Source of the DNA: an uncultured Lachnospira sp.
GTDB lineage: Bacteria > Bacillota > Clostridia > Lachnospirales > Lachnospiraceae
DNA length: 56,988 nt
NCBI GenBank assembly: GCA_910587485.1
Contig: CAJUKN010000017.1
Span: 1 to 56,988, forward strand
Direction: 5' to 3'
This document shows, one piece after another, positions 42,447 to 50,232 of the stretch (positions are counted from its first letter, which is position 1; every line of letters starts with the position of its first letter). Below the pieces are notes generated by a model. It did no database searches, was not told the origin of the DNA, and saw only the letters and a program-made list of their open reading frames with translations. The translations under genes were made by a program, and so were the position numbers.

Positions 42447-42653
42447 TTATGCTCCTTTATTTGCACTGATTTTCAGCGTAATTTCATCCTGAAACTGATA
42501 ATCAATATAATATATGTAGTTCTTTGGTTGATATGAATAAAAATTAAAATCAAATTTTTCAAAGAAAACTTTATGTAAAGATTCAAGGTTTCGCAAACAA
42601 AAATTGTTATAAGCGAAACCCTGAATTTTATCGAATGGGGAAATACTATTACT
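42447..42653 (-). CDS. Small protein with no recognised start codon
   Basis: The minus strand here is open for at least 68 codons and reads as normal protein: SNSISPFDKIQGFAYNNFCL, RNLESLHKVFFEKFDFNFYS, YQPKNYIYYIDYQFQDEITL, ending ISANKGA. It stops 9 bp before the next gene's ATG, as expected in an operon. The frame extends further upstream (RQKWILIQRIECLKG) but contains no ATG or GTG; only TTG within the frame or an AUU after AAAAGGCAG would serve. Either an unusual start or a frameshift near 42655. The coding strand contains the pair GGTTTCGC/GCGAAACC. Confidence 0.45.
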   Translation of the reverse strand, partial: SNSISPFDKIQGFAYNNFCLRNLESLHKVFFEKFDFNFYSYQPKNYIYYIDYQFQDEITLKISANKGA

Positions 42654-42700
42654 GCCTTTTAGACATTCGATTCTTTGGATTAAAATCCATTTTTGTCTAA

Positions 42701-43012
42701 TTAGCAGCCACAGCCGCAGTTGTTGTTGCAGCCACAGCCGTTGCCGCAGCTCAAGAAGCTGCCATTACCACCACAGAATAAAAGAAGAAGGATAATCCAC
42801 ATACAGCTATCGCCACCATTGCTAAAACCGCTGCCGCATCCGCAACCATTGCCACAGCCGCATCCGCCGTTGCTAAATGTGCTGCCACAGCCATTTCCTC
42901 CACACAATAAAAGAAGGATGATAATCCAGAAGCATGAAGAGCAACCGCCGCCGTTGCCTCCACATCCACATTCATTACATCCGCCGCAGTTTGTTGCTGC
43001 TAAATCACTCAT
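42701..43012 (-). CDS. Cysteine/glycine-rich small protein (chorion-class high-cysteine type)
   Basis: 103 residues, minus strand, GGAGG before ATG 43012. About a quarter of the residues are Gly and a fifth Cys. Two near-repeats are visible: a Cys/Gly block, then a hydrophobic segment (CFWIIILLLLCGGNGCG and CMWIILLLLFCGGNGSF), then another Cys/Gly block ending NNCGCGC. The hydrophobic segments could insert in a membrane or pack together. In Lachnospiraceae, proteins like this are labelled chorion-class high-cysteine HCB protein 13; the function is unknown. The Cys clusters suggest metal binding or disulfide cross-linking. First gene of the minus-strand operon. Confidence 0.8.
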   Translation of the reverse strand: MSDLAATNCGGCNECGCGGNGGGCSSCFWIIILLLLCGGNGCGSTFSNGGCGCGNGCGCGSGFSNGGDSCMWIILLLLFCGGNGSFLSCGNGCGCNNNCGCGC

Positions 43013-43231
43013 TTTTAAGTCCTCCAAATGTTTTATGACATTTACACTACAATAATATGAGAAAGTGCTTGTGTGTGTTACAATATTTCTTACAAAAATG
43101 TTGCAAATAATTGTCCTTTGTTATATTATCAATGTTGATTAGTTTGTGTGCAAACAAAGTTTCGCTTATTGTTTGACCGTTGACCGTTTGATAATAATAT
43201 AAGAATTATTCCGTTTATGGAGGATTTAATA

Positions 43232-44287
43232 TTGAAAGTATCAGTAATCATTCCGTCCCTAAATCCAGATAATAAACTGATTCAAGTTGTTGATGCGCTG
43301 GTCGCAAAGGGATTTGAAGATATTATTCTTGTTAATGATGGAAGTGATAAGGCTCATATGCAGCCTTTTTTGCAGCTTAAAGAGTATAGTCAGTGTACAA
43401 TACTAACACATGAAGTAAATAAAGGAAAAGGCAGAGGATTAAAGACAGCATTTGATTATTGCATTGCAAATAGACCAGATATTGATGGTGTTGTGACTGT
43501 TGATGGCGATAATCAGCATAAAGCGGAAGATATATTAAATTGCTGTAATAAAATGATAGAATATAAAGATAAAGTTATTTTGGGCGTTCGTGATTTTTCA
43601 GGAGATGATGTTCCGCCAAAAAGCAAGTTTGGCAATAATATGACAAGTTTTGTTTTTAAGTTTGTATGTGGATTAAATATATCTGATACACAGACAGGAC
43701 TTCGAGCGATACCGTTAAAATTTTTGCCATTGTTTTCAAAAGTAAAAGGGGAACGATTTGAATATGAAACAAATATGCTGTTAGAGTTTAAAAACAGTAA
43801 TATTGATTTTGAACAAGTACCCATTGAGACTGTATATATAGAAGAAAATGCTTCAACGCACTTCAATCCTATAAAAGATTCATTAAAAATTTATGGGGTT
43901 ATTTTTAAATATATTTTTAGTTCACTTGCATCTTCAGTAATTGATTTAGCGATATTTAGTATTGTGAGTGCGCTTATTTATAACAAATTTGAGGATTCTC
44001 TAAGAATTTTATTAGCAACGGTTGCTGCAAGAGTGGTATCCTCATTATTTAATTTTCTTTTTAATCGTAATGCAGTTTTTAAGTCAAGCAACAATTTTGG
44101 CAGAGCTATGGTAAGATATTATATTTTATGTGTCTGTCAATTAATGGTATCATATGGATTGGTATATATGATAACAAGCTTACTTGGTTTAGGGCAGGTT
44201 ATGACTGTAGTAACAAAGGGAATTATAGATACAATTTTATTTATGATTAGTTTTTATATTCAAAGAATATGGGTATTTAAGAAATGA
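43232..44287 (+). CDS. Family 2 glycosyltransferase fused to a GtrA-like membrane domain
   Basis: 351 residues. The N-terminal GT2 domain (1-215) shows SVIIPSLNPD, LVNDGSD and VTVDGDNQH (the D-x-D type metal site), with the DTQTGLRA segment of dolichol/polyprenol-phosphate sugar transferases. Residues about 225-351 are four spans of the GtrA family (LFNFLFNRNAVFK, YIQRIWVFKK). The enzyme likely transfers a sugar to polyprenyl phosphate and the GtrA part assists flipping. TTG 43232 is preferred since GGAGG (43219-43223) precedes it; ATG 43217 overlaps that site. First gene of a plus-strand envelope cluster. Confidence 0.88.
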   Translation: MKVSVIIPSLNPDNKLIQVVDALVAKGFEDIILVNDGSDKAHMQPFLQLKEYSQCTILTHEVNKGKGRGLKTAFDYCIANRPDIDGVVTVDGDNQHKAEDILNCCNKMIEYKDKVILGVRDFSGDDVPPKSKFGNNMTSFVFKFVCGLNISDTQTGLRAIPLKFLPLFSKVKGERFEYETNMLLEFKNSNIDFEQVPIETVYIEENASTHFNPIKDSLKIYGVIFKYIFSSLASSVIDLAIFSIVSALIYNKFEDSLRILLATVAARVVSSLFNFLFNRNAVFKSSNNFGRAMVRYYILCVCQLMVSYGLVYMITSLLGLGQVMTVVTKGIIDTILFMISFYIQRIWVFKK

Positions 44288-44318
44288 TTGTATGATGAAT
44301 TAATTATGTGCCTATAAA

Positions 44319-44447
44319 ATGTATACTCTAAGTAGTCTATTAAGAGTATGCAAGAGGTTTAAGAAGCATATAAAACAAAGAAAGGAGAGAGCTGCTCAAC
44401 AAAATATCCAAAAACAAATACAAAAAGTAAAAAGACTTTATCAATAA
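44319..44447 (+). CDS. Possible 42-residue basic peptide
   Basis: MYTLSSLLRVCKRFKKHIKQ then RKERAAQQNIQKQIQKVKRL: strongly basic and helical, between two cluster genes. No ribosome site is seen, so this may be chance. Confidence 0.25.
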   Translation: MYTLSSLLRVCKRFKKHIKQRKERAAQQNIQKQIQKVKRLYQ

Positions 44448-44521
44448 ATAGGTAATGTTCATAAGAATTTTAAATATTTCAATAGGAATATTTGTTTATA
44501 TTTGGAGTAGTGCAAGATAAT

Positions 44522-45625
44522 ATGATGTATGATAATGATGAAGATGAATATTTTGATACCAGAGAGGAAAAGTCAAGGAAGATATCTGTTGATGAAGAAC
44601 CGCGCAAAAAATATAAAAAGTCTAAGAAAAAGATGACGACAAAGCAAAAAATAATGATGTGGGTTGGCAGAGTCAGTGCAGTTTTGGTAGTCACGATTGC
44701 TATATTTTTAGTGTTTGTATATGGTGTAATGGCTGTTTTATGTTTTGGACCATCAAAGACAGCAAAGAAACAATTTGTTATGTCTGTTCAGGAAACCAGT
44801 GCGATTGGTTTTTTGGCAAATTGGTTTTGTTCAGAGGAAGAGATTGCACAGATAAAGGAAGAAAATTCGGTTAAAGACACAACAGAGGTAACCGATACCA
44901 GTCTTATCACAATTGACACAACAAAAAATGAAGATGTGCCAGATATTCAAATTATTGATGTAAAAGGGTCTACTTATAGAGGAAAATTAATGATTGTCAA
45001 AGACCCATCAAGATTGATTGTTGGAACGGTTGCTACATTTCAGGGACAAGGACAGGTCGTTGCTGATATTGCAAAAAGGTATGATGCAATAGGTGGTGTC
45101 AATGGTGGTGAATTTATTGATGGGGAGACAACACTTACAGGTGTTCCAGTTGGGTTGGTTATGGTCAATGGTGAGGTTGTCAATGGTGCTGATAGTGGTG
45201 TGTGTCATGTTACTGGAATTACACATGACAATAAATTGATAGTAGGCAATATGAATGCACAACAGGCAAAGGACAATAATATAAGAGATTGTGTCAGCAT
45301 TAGCAATAGTATTGGACCATTTCTTGTTATTAATGGGGAACCTCAAGATGTATCAGGTATAGGTGGAGGTCTTAATCCACGTACAGCGGTTGGTCAGGCA
45401 GAAGATGGTTCCATATTGTTACTTGCTATTGATGGACGTATGGCAAATAGTATTGGTGCTTCTTTTTCAGATTTACAAGATATTATGCTTCAGTATGGAG
45501 CTGTCAATGCTTCAACAATGGACGGAGGCACATCAACACAGATGTATTATGATGGAGAAGTTATCAATACACCTTATTCACCACTTGGACCTCGTTCTTG
45601 TCCTACGGCATTTTTAATTAAATAA
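44522..45625 (+). CDS. Membrane-anchored phosphodiester glycosidase family protein
   Basis: About 367 residues: an acidic/basic cytoplasmic tail (1-45), one membrane span (about 47-70), then an extracytoplasmic NAGPA-like domain (PF09992 type). Its signatures are GGVNGGEF, LNPRTAVGQ, LAIDGRM (catalytic-region Asp) and STMDGGTSTQMYYDGE. Members cleave phosphodiester-linked N-acetylglucosamine or related caps in polysaccharides and teichoic acids. The start could be ATG 44522 or the TTG at 44492. It sits with the GT2-GtrA fusion and a flippase, consistent with cell-surface polymer maturation. Confidence 0.85.
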   Translation: MMYDNDEDEYFDTREEKSRKISVDEEPRKKYKKSKKKMTTKQKIMMWVGRVSAVLVVTIAIFLVFVYGVMAVLCFGPSKTAKKQFVMSVQETSAIGFLANWFCSEEEIAQIKEENSVKDTTEVTDTSLITIDTTKNEDVPDIQIIDVKGSTYRGKLMIVKDPSRLIVGTVATFQGQGQVVADIAKRYDAIGGVNGGEFIDGETTLTGVPVGLVMVNGEVVNGADSGVCHVTGITHDNKLIVGNMNAQQAKDNNIRDCVSISNSIGPFLVINGEPQDVSGIGGGLNPRTAVGQAEDGSILLLAIDGRMANSIGASFSDLQDIMLQYGAVNASTMDGGTSTQMYYDGEVINTPYSPLGPRSCPTAFLIK

Positions 45626-45674
45626 AGTTGCAATTATTGTTTTGCAGCATAAATACTTCGGAATGGGAGGAAAA

Positions 45675-46754
45675 ATGGCAGCAAAAAGAAGAAAAGGTAA
45701 AACATTTAAAAAGTTTTTGATTATTTACTCAGCGGTTCTTGCATTTTTATGTATTATTGTATGGGGTATTTTGTATAATTTTATTGGTGATTATGAGAAG
45801 GGGAGACCTTCAAGTACAATGGATACATTAGCCGCTCGATTTAGCGCAGATAATATAGAAAATCTCCTCAATGAAAGTGGTGTTGTAGTCAATGAATTTG
45901 AATCCAATGAGATGGTTGCAGAATATCTTAAAGATAAACTAAATAATGAAAGTGTTTCATATAAGAAAAAGGCAAGAGAATATTCAGAAGAGACCCCTGT
46001 ATACATTGTATTTGCAGGAGAAACCCCTATTGCAAAAGTATCGCTTGATAAAGATGGACAAGGTTTTTGGGGATTTAATAAATGGAAATTAGGACAGATA
46101 TCATTTGATGATTTTGCAGATAAGACAACAAATAATGCGATTACAGTAAGTGTCCCAAAAGGCAGCACAGTAACAATTAATGGGGTTGAAGTGAAAGATG
46201 ATTATATCAAAGAAGATGATATTGAATTTGAACCATGTAAGCACGTTTCTGATTATGTCAATCAGCCATTAAGGACAACTTATGAGATATCAGGACTTAT
46301 TATACAGCCTGATATCAAGGTGCATTTTAATGAAAATGATTTAACTGTGGAAGTTTCAAAGAACACATATACAGCAAATTACCCAAGTGACGACGATTTG
46401 TTAGAATCGGTACATGAAGATATAATGACACTTGGCAGAAATTATGGAAAATATATTATTAATAAAGGTAGTCTTTCTTCGCTTACCAATCAGATGGTGG
46501 GATATGCAAAAGATTATATGAGTGACATTCCAGCAGTTTGGGCATTTCTTTATGGAATGACTTACACATATGAGTTTCAAAATGAAAATATATCGAATTT
46601 TGTAAAATATTCAGACGATTGTTTTTCATGTGATGTGTACTATGATTTGTACGTTCAATGGAACGGCGGTGATAAGACATATAATACCTCGCTTACGTAT
46701 ACTTATGTAAAGAAAGATGGTAAATGGGTCGTTGCAGATTTTATTATTAATTAA
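45675..46754 (+). CDS. Membrane-anchored extracytoplasmic protein of unknown function
   Basis: 359 residues from ATG 45675 with GGGAGG before it. A basic N-terminus (AAKRRKGKTFKKF) and one span (about 14-36) give an outside-facing protein. The middle has a PEGA-like strand pair (TVSVPKGSTVTINGVEVKDD, about 155-175), as in TcaA-type proteins. The C-terminal 120 residues look like an NTF2-like fold (YTYEFQNENISNFVKYSDDC ... YVKKDGKWVVADF). No catalytic motif. Its neighbours suggest a role with the envelope polymer enzymes. Family not named with confidence. Confidence 0.7.
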   Translation: MAAKRRKGKTFKKFLIIYSAVLAFLCIIVWGILYNFIGDYEKGRPSSTMDTLAARFSADNIENLLNESGVVVNEFESNEMVAEYLKDKLNNESVSYKKKAREYSEETPVYIVFAGETPIAKVSLDKDGQGFWGFNKWKLGQISFDDFADKTTNNAITVSVPKGSTVTINGVEVKDDYIKEDDIEFEPCKHVSDYVNQPLRTTYEISGLIIQPDIKVHFNENDLTVEVSKNTYTANYPSDDDLLESVHEDIMTLGRNYGKYIINKGSLSSLTNQMVGYAKDYMSDIPAVWAFLYGMTYTYEFQNENISNFVKYSDDCFSCDVYYDLYVQWNGGDKTYNTSLTYTYVKKDGKWVVADFIIN

Positions 46755-46870
46755 AAAAACGATTTCTATGTCGTTGTGTATAAACATAAGATATATGGAA
46801 CTGCTGCATAAAGTAATGTATATTTTTTAATGCAGCAATTTTCATAACGCAATAGGAAGGAATATGCGGT

Positions 46871-48433
46871 ATGGCAGAAAGTAGAAAGAATAAGTTTATA
46901 ATACATGGAGGAATACTTGCTATGGCAGGTATTATTGTCCGTATTATAGGCATGTTTTATCGAATACCTTTAATGAATATTATTGGCAGTGAAGGGAATG
47001 GAATCTACAGTGTTGCATACAATATATATAATATAATGCTTGTATTATCTTCTTATGGTTTGCCAATGGCAGTTTCTAAACTTATATCCGCTAAATTTGT
47101 CAGAAAGCAGTATAAAAATGCAAACAAGATTATTCGCTGTTCTCTTGTGATTTCAGTGTGTACTGGCGGTTTAGCGGCATTAATGTTATTTTTTGGTGCA
47201 AATTCAATTGAAAAATTATATAAAGGTGTTGATGGTCTTGCTATTCCACTCAGAGTTTTGGCACCAACCATCTTTTTAGTTGCTGTAATGGGGGTGTTGA
47301 GAGGATTCTTTCAAGGTCAGGGAACAATGATTCCAACAGCATTTTCTCAGCTCATAGAGCAGGTGATGAATGCCATTGTAAGTATTGCGGCTGGATATAT
47401 ACTGATGAAAACATTTGCACAGTCAGACAATGCTTCTGCGTATGGGGCAGCAGGAGGAACATTGGGGACAGCAATTGGAGCATTATCTGGATTAGTGTTT
47501 ATGATTTTTTTATATATGGCATACAAACCGACATTTGTCAAGAAGCAAAAAAAAGATATCGTTAGTGAATCCTTGCAAGATTCACAGGTATATATTGTTA
47601 TTCTTGCCACAATGGTTCCTATTATACTGGGGCAGACATTGTATCAAATCAGTGCGGTAATTGATGATGCCATGTTTTCTAATATTATGACAAAAATGAG
47701 TATATCAATGAATATTAAGGCAGATTTAGGTAATTTTGCTTCCAGTTATTCATTGCTTATCAGTATTCCTCAAGGAATTGCCTCTGCTATGTCAGCCTCG
47801 ATGCTGCCAAGTGTTGTTGCCTCCTATACAAAAAATAATATGGCGCATGTCCGAAATAAAATAACAAGTACGATAAAAACGAATATGATTATTGCTATTC
47901 CTTCATTTGTGGGGTTTATAGTGATTGGCAAGCAAATTATTGAATTGCTCTTTTCTGGTTATGACAGCGAACAAGGAGCAATGATGCTTCGGATTGGAGC
48001 AATAGCTGTAGTATTTTATACATTATCAACAGTGACGAGTTCTGCTTTACAAGCAATTGATGAGATGAGAAAACCTGTAAAAAATTCTCTTATTTCTCTT
48101 GTTGTGCATATTATTATTGTGTATTTTATGCTTCGCTGGTCAAGGCTTGGAATATATGCGCTTGTAATTGGCAATGCATCATTTCCAATTTTAATATTTG
48201 TGTTTAATTTAAGAGACCTAAAAAGACATATTGATTTTAAATTAGAGTATATTCAAACATTTTTAATACCATTAGGATGTGCTTGTATAATGGGATTTTT
48301 TGCATGGATGACATATACGTTAATGTATATGTTGACAAGTACAAATATGGTATCTGTACTCGTTGCATTGGTAATTGCAGCAATAACTTATTTTTGTTTA
48401 TTGATGCTGTGTAAAAAAAAGAAGTGGATATGA
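46871..48433 (+). CDS. SpoVB/MATE-like polysaccharide flippase
   Basis: 520 residues with about 14 membrane spans, of the MOP superfamily branch that includes SpoVB and YtgP. The opening GGILAMAGIIVRIIGMFYRI and PLMNIIGSEGNGIYSVAYNI are the family signature. Other conserved parts: GLPMAVSKLISA and RGFFQGQGTMIPTAFSQLIE. It would flip lipid-linked sugar or peptidoglycan precursors across the membrane. AGGAAGG precedes ATG 46871. It ends 13 bp before mcsA, so the stress genes may be read from this operon. Confidence 0.88.
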   Translation: MAESRKNKFIIHGGILAMAGIIVRIIGMFYRIPLMNIIGSEGNGIYSVAYNIYNIMLVLSSYGLPMAVSKLISAKFVRKQYKNANKIIRCSLVISVCTGGLAALMLFFGANSIEKLYKGVDGLAIPLRVLAPTIFLVAVMGVLRGFFQGQGTMIPTAFSQLIEQVMNAIVSIAAGYILMKTFAQSDNASAYGAAGGTLGTAIGALSGLVFMIFLYMAYKPTFVKKQKKDIVSESLQDSQVYIVILATMVPIILGQTLYQISAVIDDAMFSNIMTKMSISMNIKADLGNFASSYSLLISIPQGIASAMSASMLPSVVASYTKNNMAHVRNKITSTIKTNMIIAIPSFVGFIVIGKQIIELLFSGYDSEQGAMMLRIGAIAVVFYTLSTVTSSALQAIDEMRKPVKNSLISLVVHIIIVYFMLRWSRLGIYALVIGNASFPILIFVFNLRDLKRHIDFKLEYIQTFLIPLGCACIMGFFAWMTYTLMYMLTSTNMVSVLVALVIAAITYFCLLMLCKKKKWI

Positions 48434-48446
48434 AAGGGGTTTGAAC

Positions 48447-49037
48447 ATGTTATGTGATAATTGTAATAAAAACGAAGCTTCTATACACTATACAGAAGTT
48501 GTGAATGGTGTTCGTTCAGAACATCATTTATGCAGTGATTGTGCTGCAAAAATGGGAATTACCAGTATAGGGGATATTGGTAATAGTGATATACCATTTG
48601 TTAAGTTTTTAACAGGTCTTCTTGCATCTTCAGGATTAGGAAGTGAAGATTATGATAATCCAATGTCACATGTACGATGTCCTAAATGTGATATGAGTTA
48701 TCAAGAATTTATACAAATGGGAAAGTTTGGCTGTTCAGAATGTTATGACGTGTTTGGTCCGCTTCTTGATGACAATTTGAAAAAACTTCATGGCAGTGCA
48801 GAGCATAAAGGTAAAATATATGCTAAGGCTGTTACTGACGATATAGAAGATTTGGTAGATTCTGATAGTACAAGTGATAAAGCAGATGATACGAAAGACG
48901 AAAATATAAGTAAATTAAATAAAATAAATCAGTTAAATAGAAAGTTAAAGGAAGCAATTGAATTGGAGCGATATGAAGATGCAGCAAAATATCGTGATGA
49001 GATAAAAGCACTGAAAGAAGGGTGTGCAAATGATTAG
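48447..49037 (+). CDS. mcsA: McsA, activator of the protein arginine kinase
   Basis: 196 residues. Four CxxC pairs (CDNC and CSDC in the first 33 residues; CPKC and CSEC near 75-95) form two zinc knuckles, and a UVR motif ends the protein (AIELERYEDAAKYRDEIKAL). McsA binds McsB and stimulates phosphorylation of arginines that mark proteins for ClpCP. The linker (about 130-155) is an acidic Asp/Ser/Thr-rich spacer, longer than usual. ATG 48447 with AAAGGGG upstream is chosen over TTG 48441. Overlaps mcsB by 8 bp. Confidence 0.93.
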   Translation: MLCDNCNKNEASIHYTEVVNGVRSEHHLCSDCAAKMGITSIGDIGNSDIPFVKFLTGLLASSGLGSEDYDNPMSHVRCPKCDMSYQEFIQMGKFGCSECYDVFGPLLDDNLKKLHGSAEHKGKIYAKAVTDDIEDLVDSDSTSDKADDTKDENISKLNKINQLNRKLKEAIELERYEDAAKYRDEIKALKEGCAND

Positions 49038-50064
49038 ATGGTTTGAAGAAAATGGACTGCAAAGTGATGTTGTTGTATCAAGCAGAGTAAGATTAGCAAG
49101 AAATCTTAGAAGTTATAATTTTTCACCAAAACTTACAGACGTTGATGCAAGAGTAATGGTAAATCATTTGAAGGAAAAAATAGCTTCTCTTGGCTGTGTA
49201 TCTAAATTTAATTCGTATGATTTTAGTGAGTTGGACGACTGTCAAAAACATGCTATGAAGGAACGACATGTTATCAGCAATTATTTGCTTGGACAAAATA
49301 CGGCAGCAGGTTTTGTCTCGTCTGATGAAAATATATCAATTATGTTAAATGAAGAAGACCATGTCCGAATACAAGGATTTGGTGCTGGAATGAACATTAA
49401 AAATGTTTATGATAAAGTAAATAAAATTGATGATTGTTTAGGTGATGTTTTGGATTATGCCTATGACAAAAAATATGGGTATCTTACGACTTGTCCATCA
49501 AGTGTTGGAACAGGAATGAGAGTGACCTATATGCTACATTTACCTGCACTTGCTATGACAAATCGAATCAGCGGAATTGCAACAGAGGTTGGTCGATTTG
49601 GCATGATGCTGCGTTCCGTTTTTTGGGATAATAAAAGTGATGGTTATGGGGATATCTATAAACTTACCAATCAGTTGACACTTGGACTTACAGAGCAGGA
49701 AGCAATAGATAGTCTCAATCATATTGCTAATCAAATTATTTTGCAGGAACGAGCCATTAGAAAGCAATATATTGCTAGTAGAAAAATAGAAACATTGGAT
49801 TCAGTATATCGTTCTTATGGATTGTTAAAATATGCTAGAAAATTATCACAAAAAGATGGTATGATATTACTTTCACAAATTAGAATGGGATTGGCAGAAA
49901 AATTGATTCATATAGAGGGACAGGAGGAATTTTCGATTTATCAGTTGATGATTGGTATTCAGCCTGCAAACCTTATGCTTATAAGCGAGGAAGAGTTGTC
50001 TTTTGAGGCACTGGAGGAGCGCAGAGCGCAGTTTATTCGAGAGTATCTGCCATTAATTCAATAA
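49030..50064 (+). CDS. mcsB: McsB, protein arginine kinase
   Basis: 344 residues. SSRVRLARN (17-25) is the phosphagen-kinase ATP loop; TCPSSVGTGMRVTYMLHLPA (around 156-175) contains the catalytic Cys region. The enzyme phosphorylates arginine residues on misfolded proteins, which then go to ClpC-ClpP. It starts inside mcsA (GAAGGG upstream). No ctsR gene lies in front of mcsA, unlike the ctsR-mcsA-mcsB-clpC order of many Firmicutes. A structured repeat separates it from clpC. Confidence 0.95.
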   Translation: MIRWFEENGLQSDVVVSSRVRLARNLRSYNFSPKLTDVDARVMVNHLKEKIASLGCVSKFNSYDFSELDDCQKHAMKERHVISNYLLGQNTAAGFVSSDENISIMLNEEDHVRIQGFGAGMNIKNVYDKVNKIDDCLGDVLDYAYDKKYGYLTTCPSSVGTGMRVTYMLHLPALAMTNRISGIATEVGRFGMMLRSVFWDNKSDGYGDIYKLTNQLTLGLTEQEAIDSLNHIANQIILQERAIRKQYIASRKIETLDSVYRSYGLLKYARKLSQKDGMILLSQIRMGLAEKLIHIEGQEEFSIYQLMIGIQPANLMLISEEELSFEALEERRAQFIREYLPLIQ

Positions 50065-50110
50065 TTAAAAAAATAGTATGAAAAATAAATTTTTCACATA
50101 TAAGTTTGTT

Positions 50111-50225
50111 ACCTATTTGTGCCGAAGCGTCACAAATAAGTTTTGATATGCCAATAGAAATCGCTTTTGCAACTGCTATAGCAGTTTTTTCTATTGTGCA
50201 ATTTCTACACGACGTTTCAGAATGG
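50111..50225 (+). repeat. Family D structured repeat, copy 2, between mcsB and clpC
   Basis: Matches 24432-24541. CTATTTGTG pairs with CACAAATAA/G (one weak end). It also contains AACTGC-TATA-GCAGTT at 50171-50186 followed by TTTT, an intrinsic-terminator shape that is broken in copy 1. An outer pairing (AGAAATCGC with GCAATTTCT) can enclose it. Confidence 0.85.
50171..50191 (+). terminator. Terminator-like hairpin in the clpC leader
   Basis: AACTGC and GCAGTT form a 6-bp perfect stem over TATA with T6 downstream; 42 bases before clpC's ATG. Short but well formed; could attenuate read-through from mcsB. Confidence 0.5.
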
Positions 50226-50232
50226 AGGAAGT

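Noticed and set aside
42720..43055. Plus-strand Pro/Leu-rich ORF
   Set aside because: It is the complement of the Cys/Gly codons of the minus-strand gene, which has a proper ribosome site and fits an operon.
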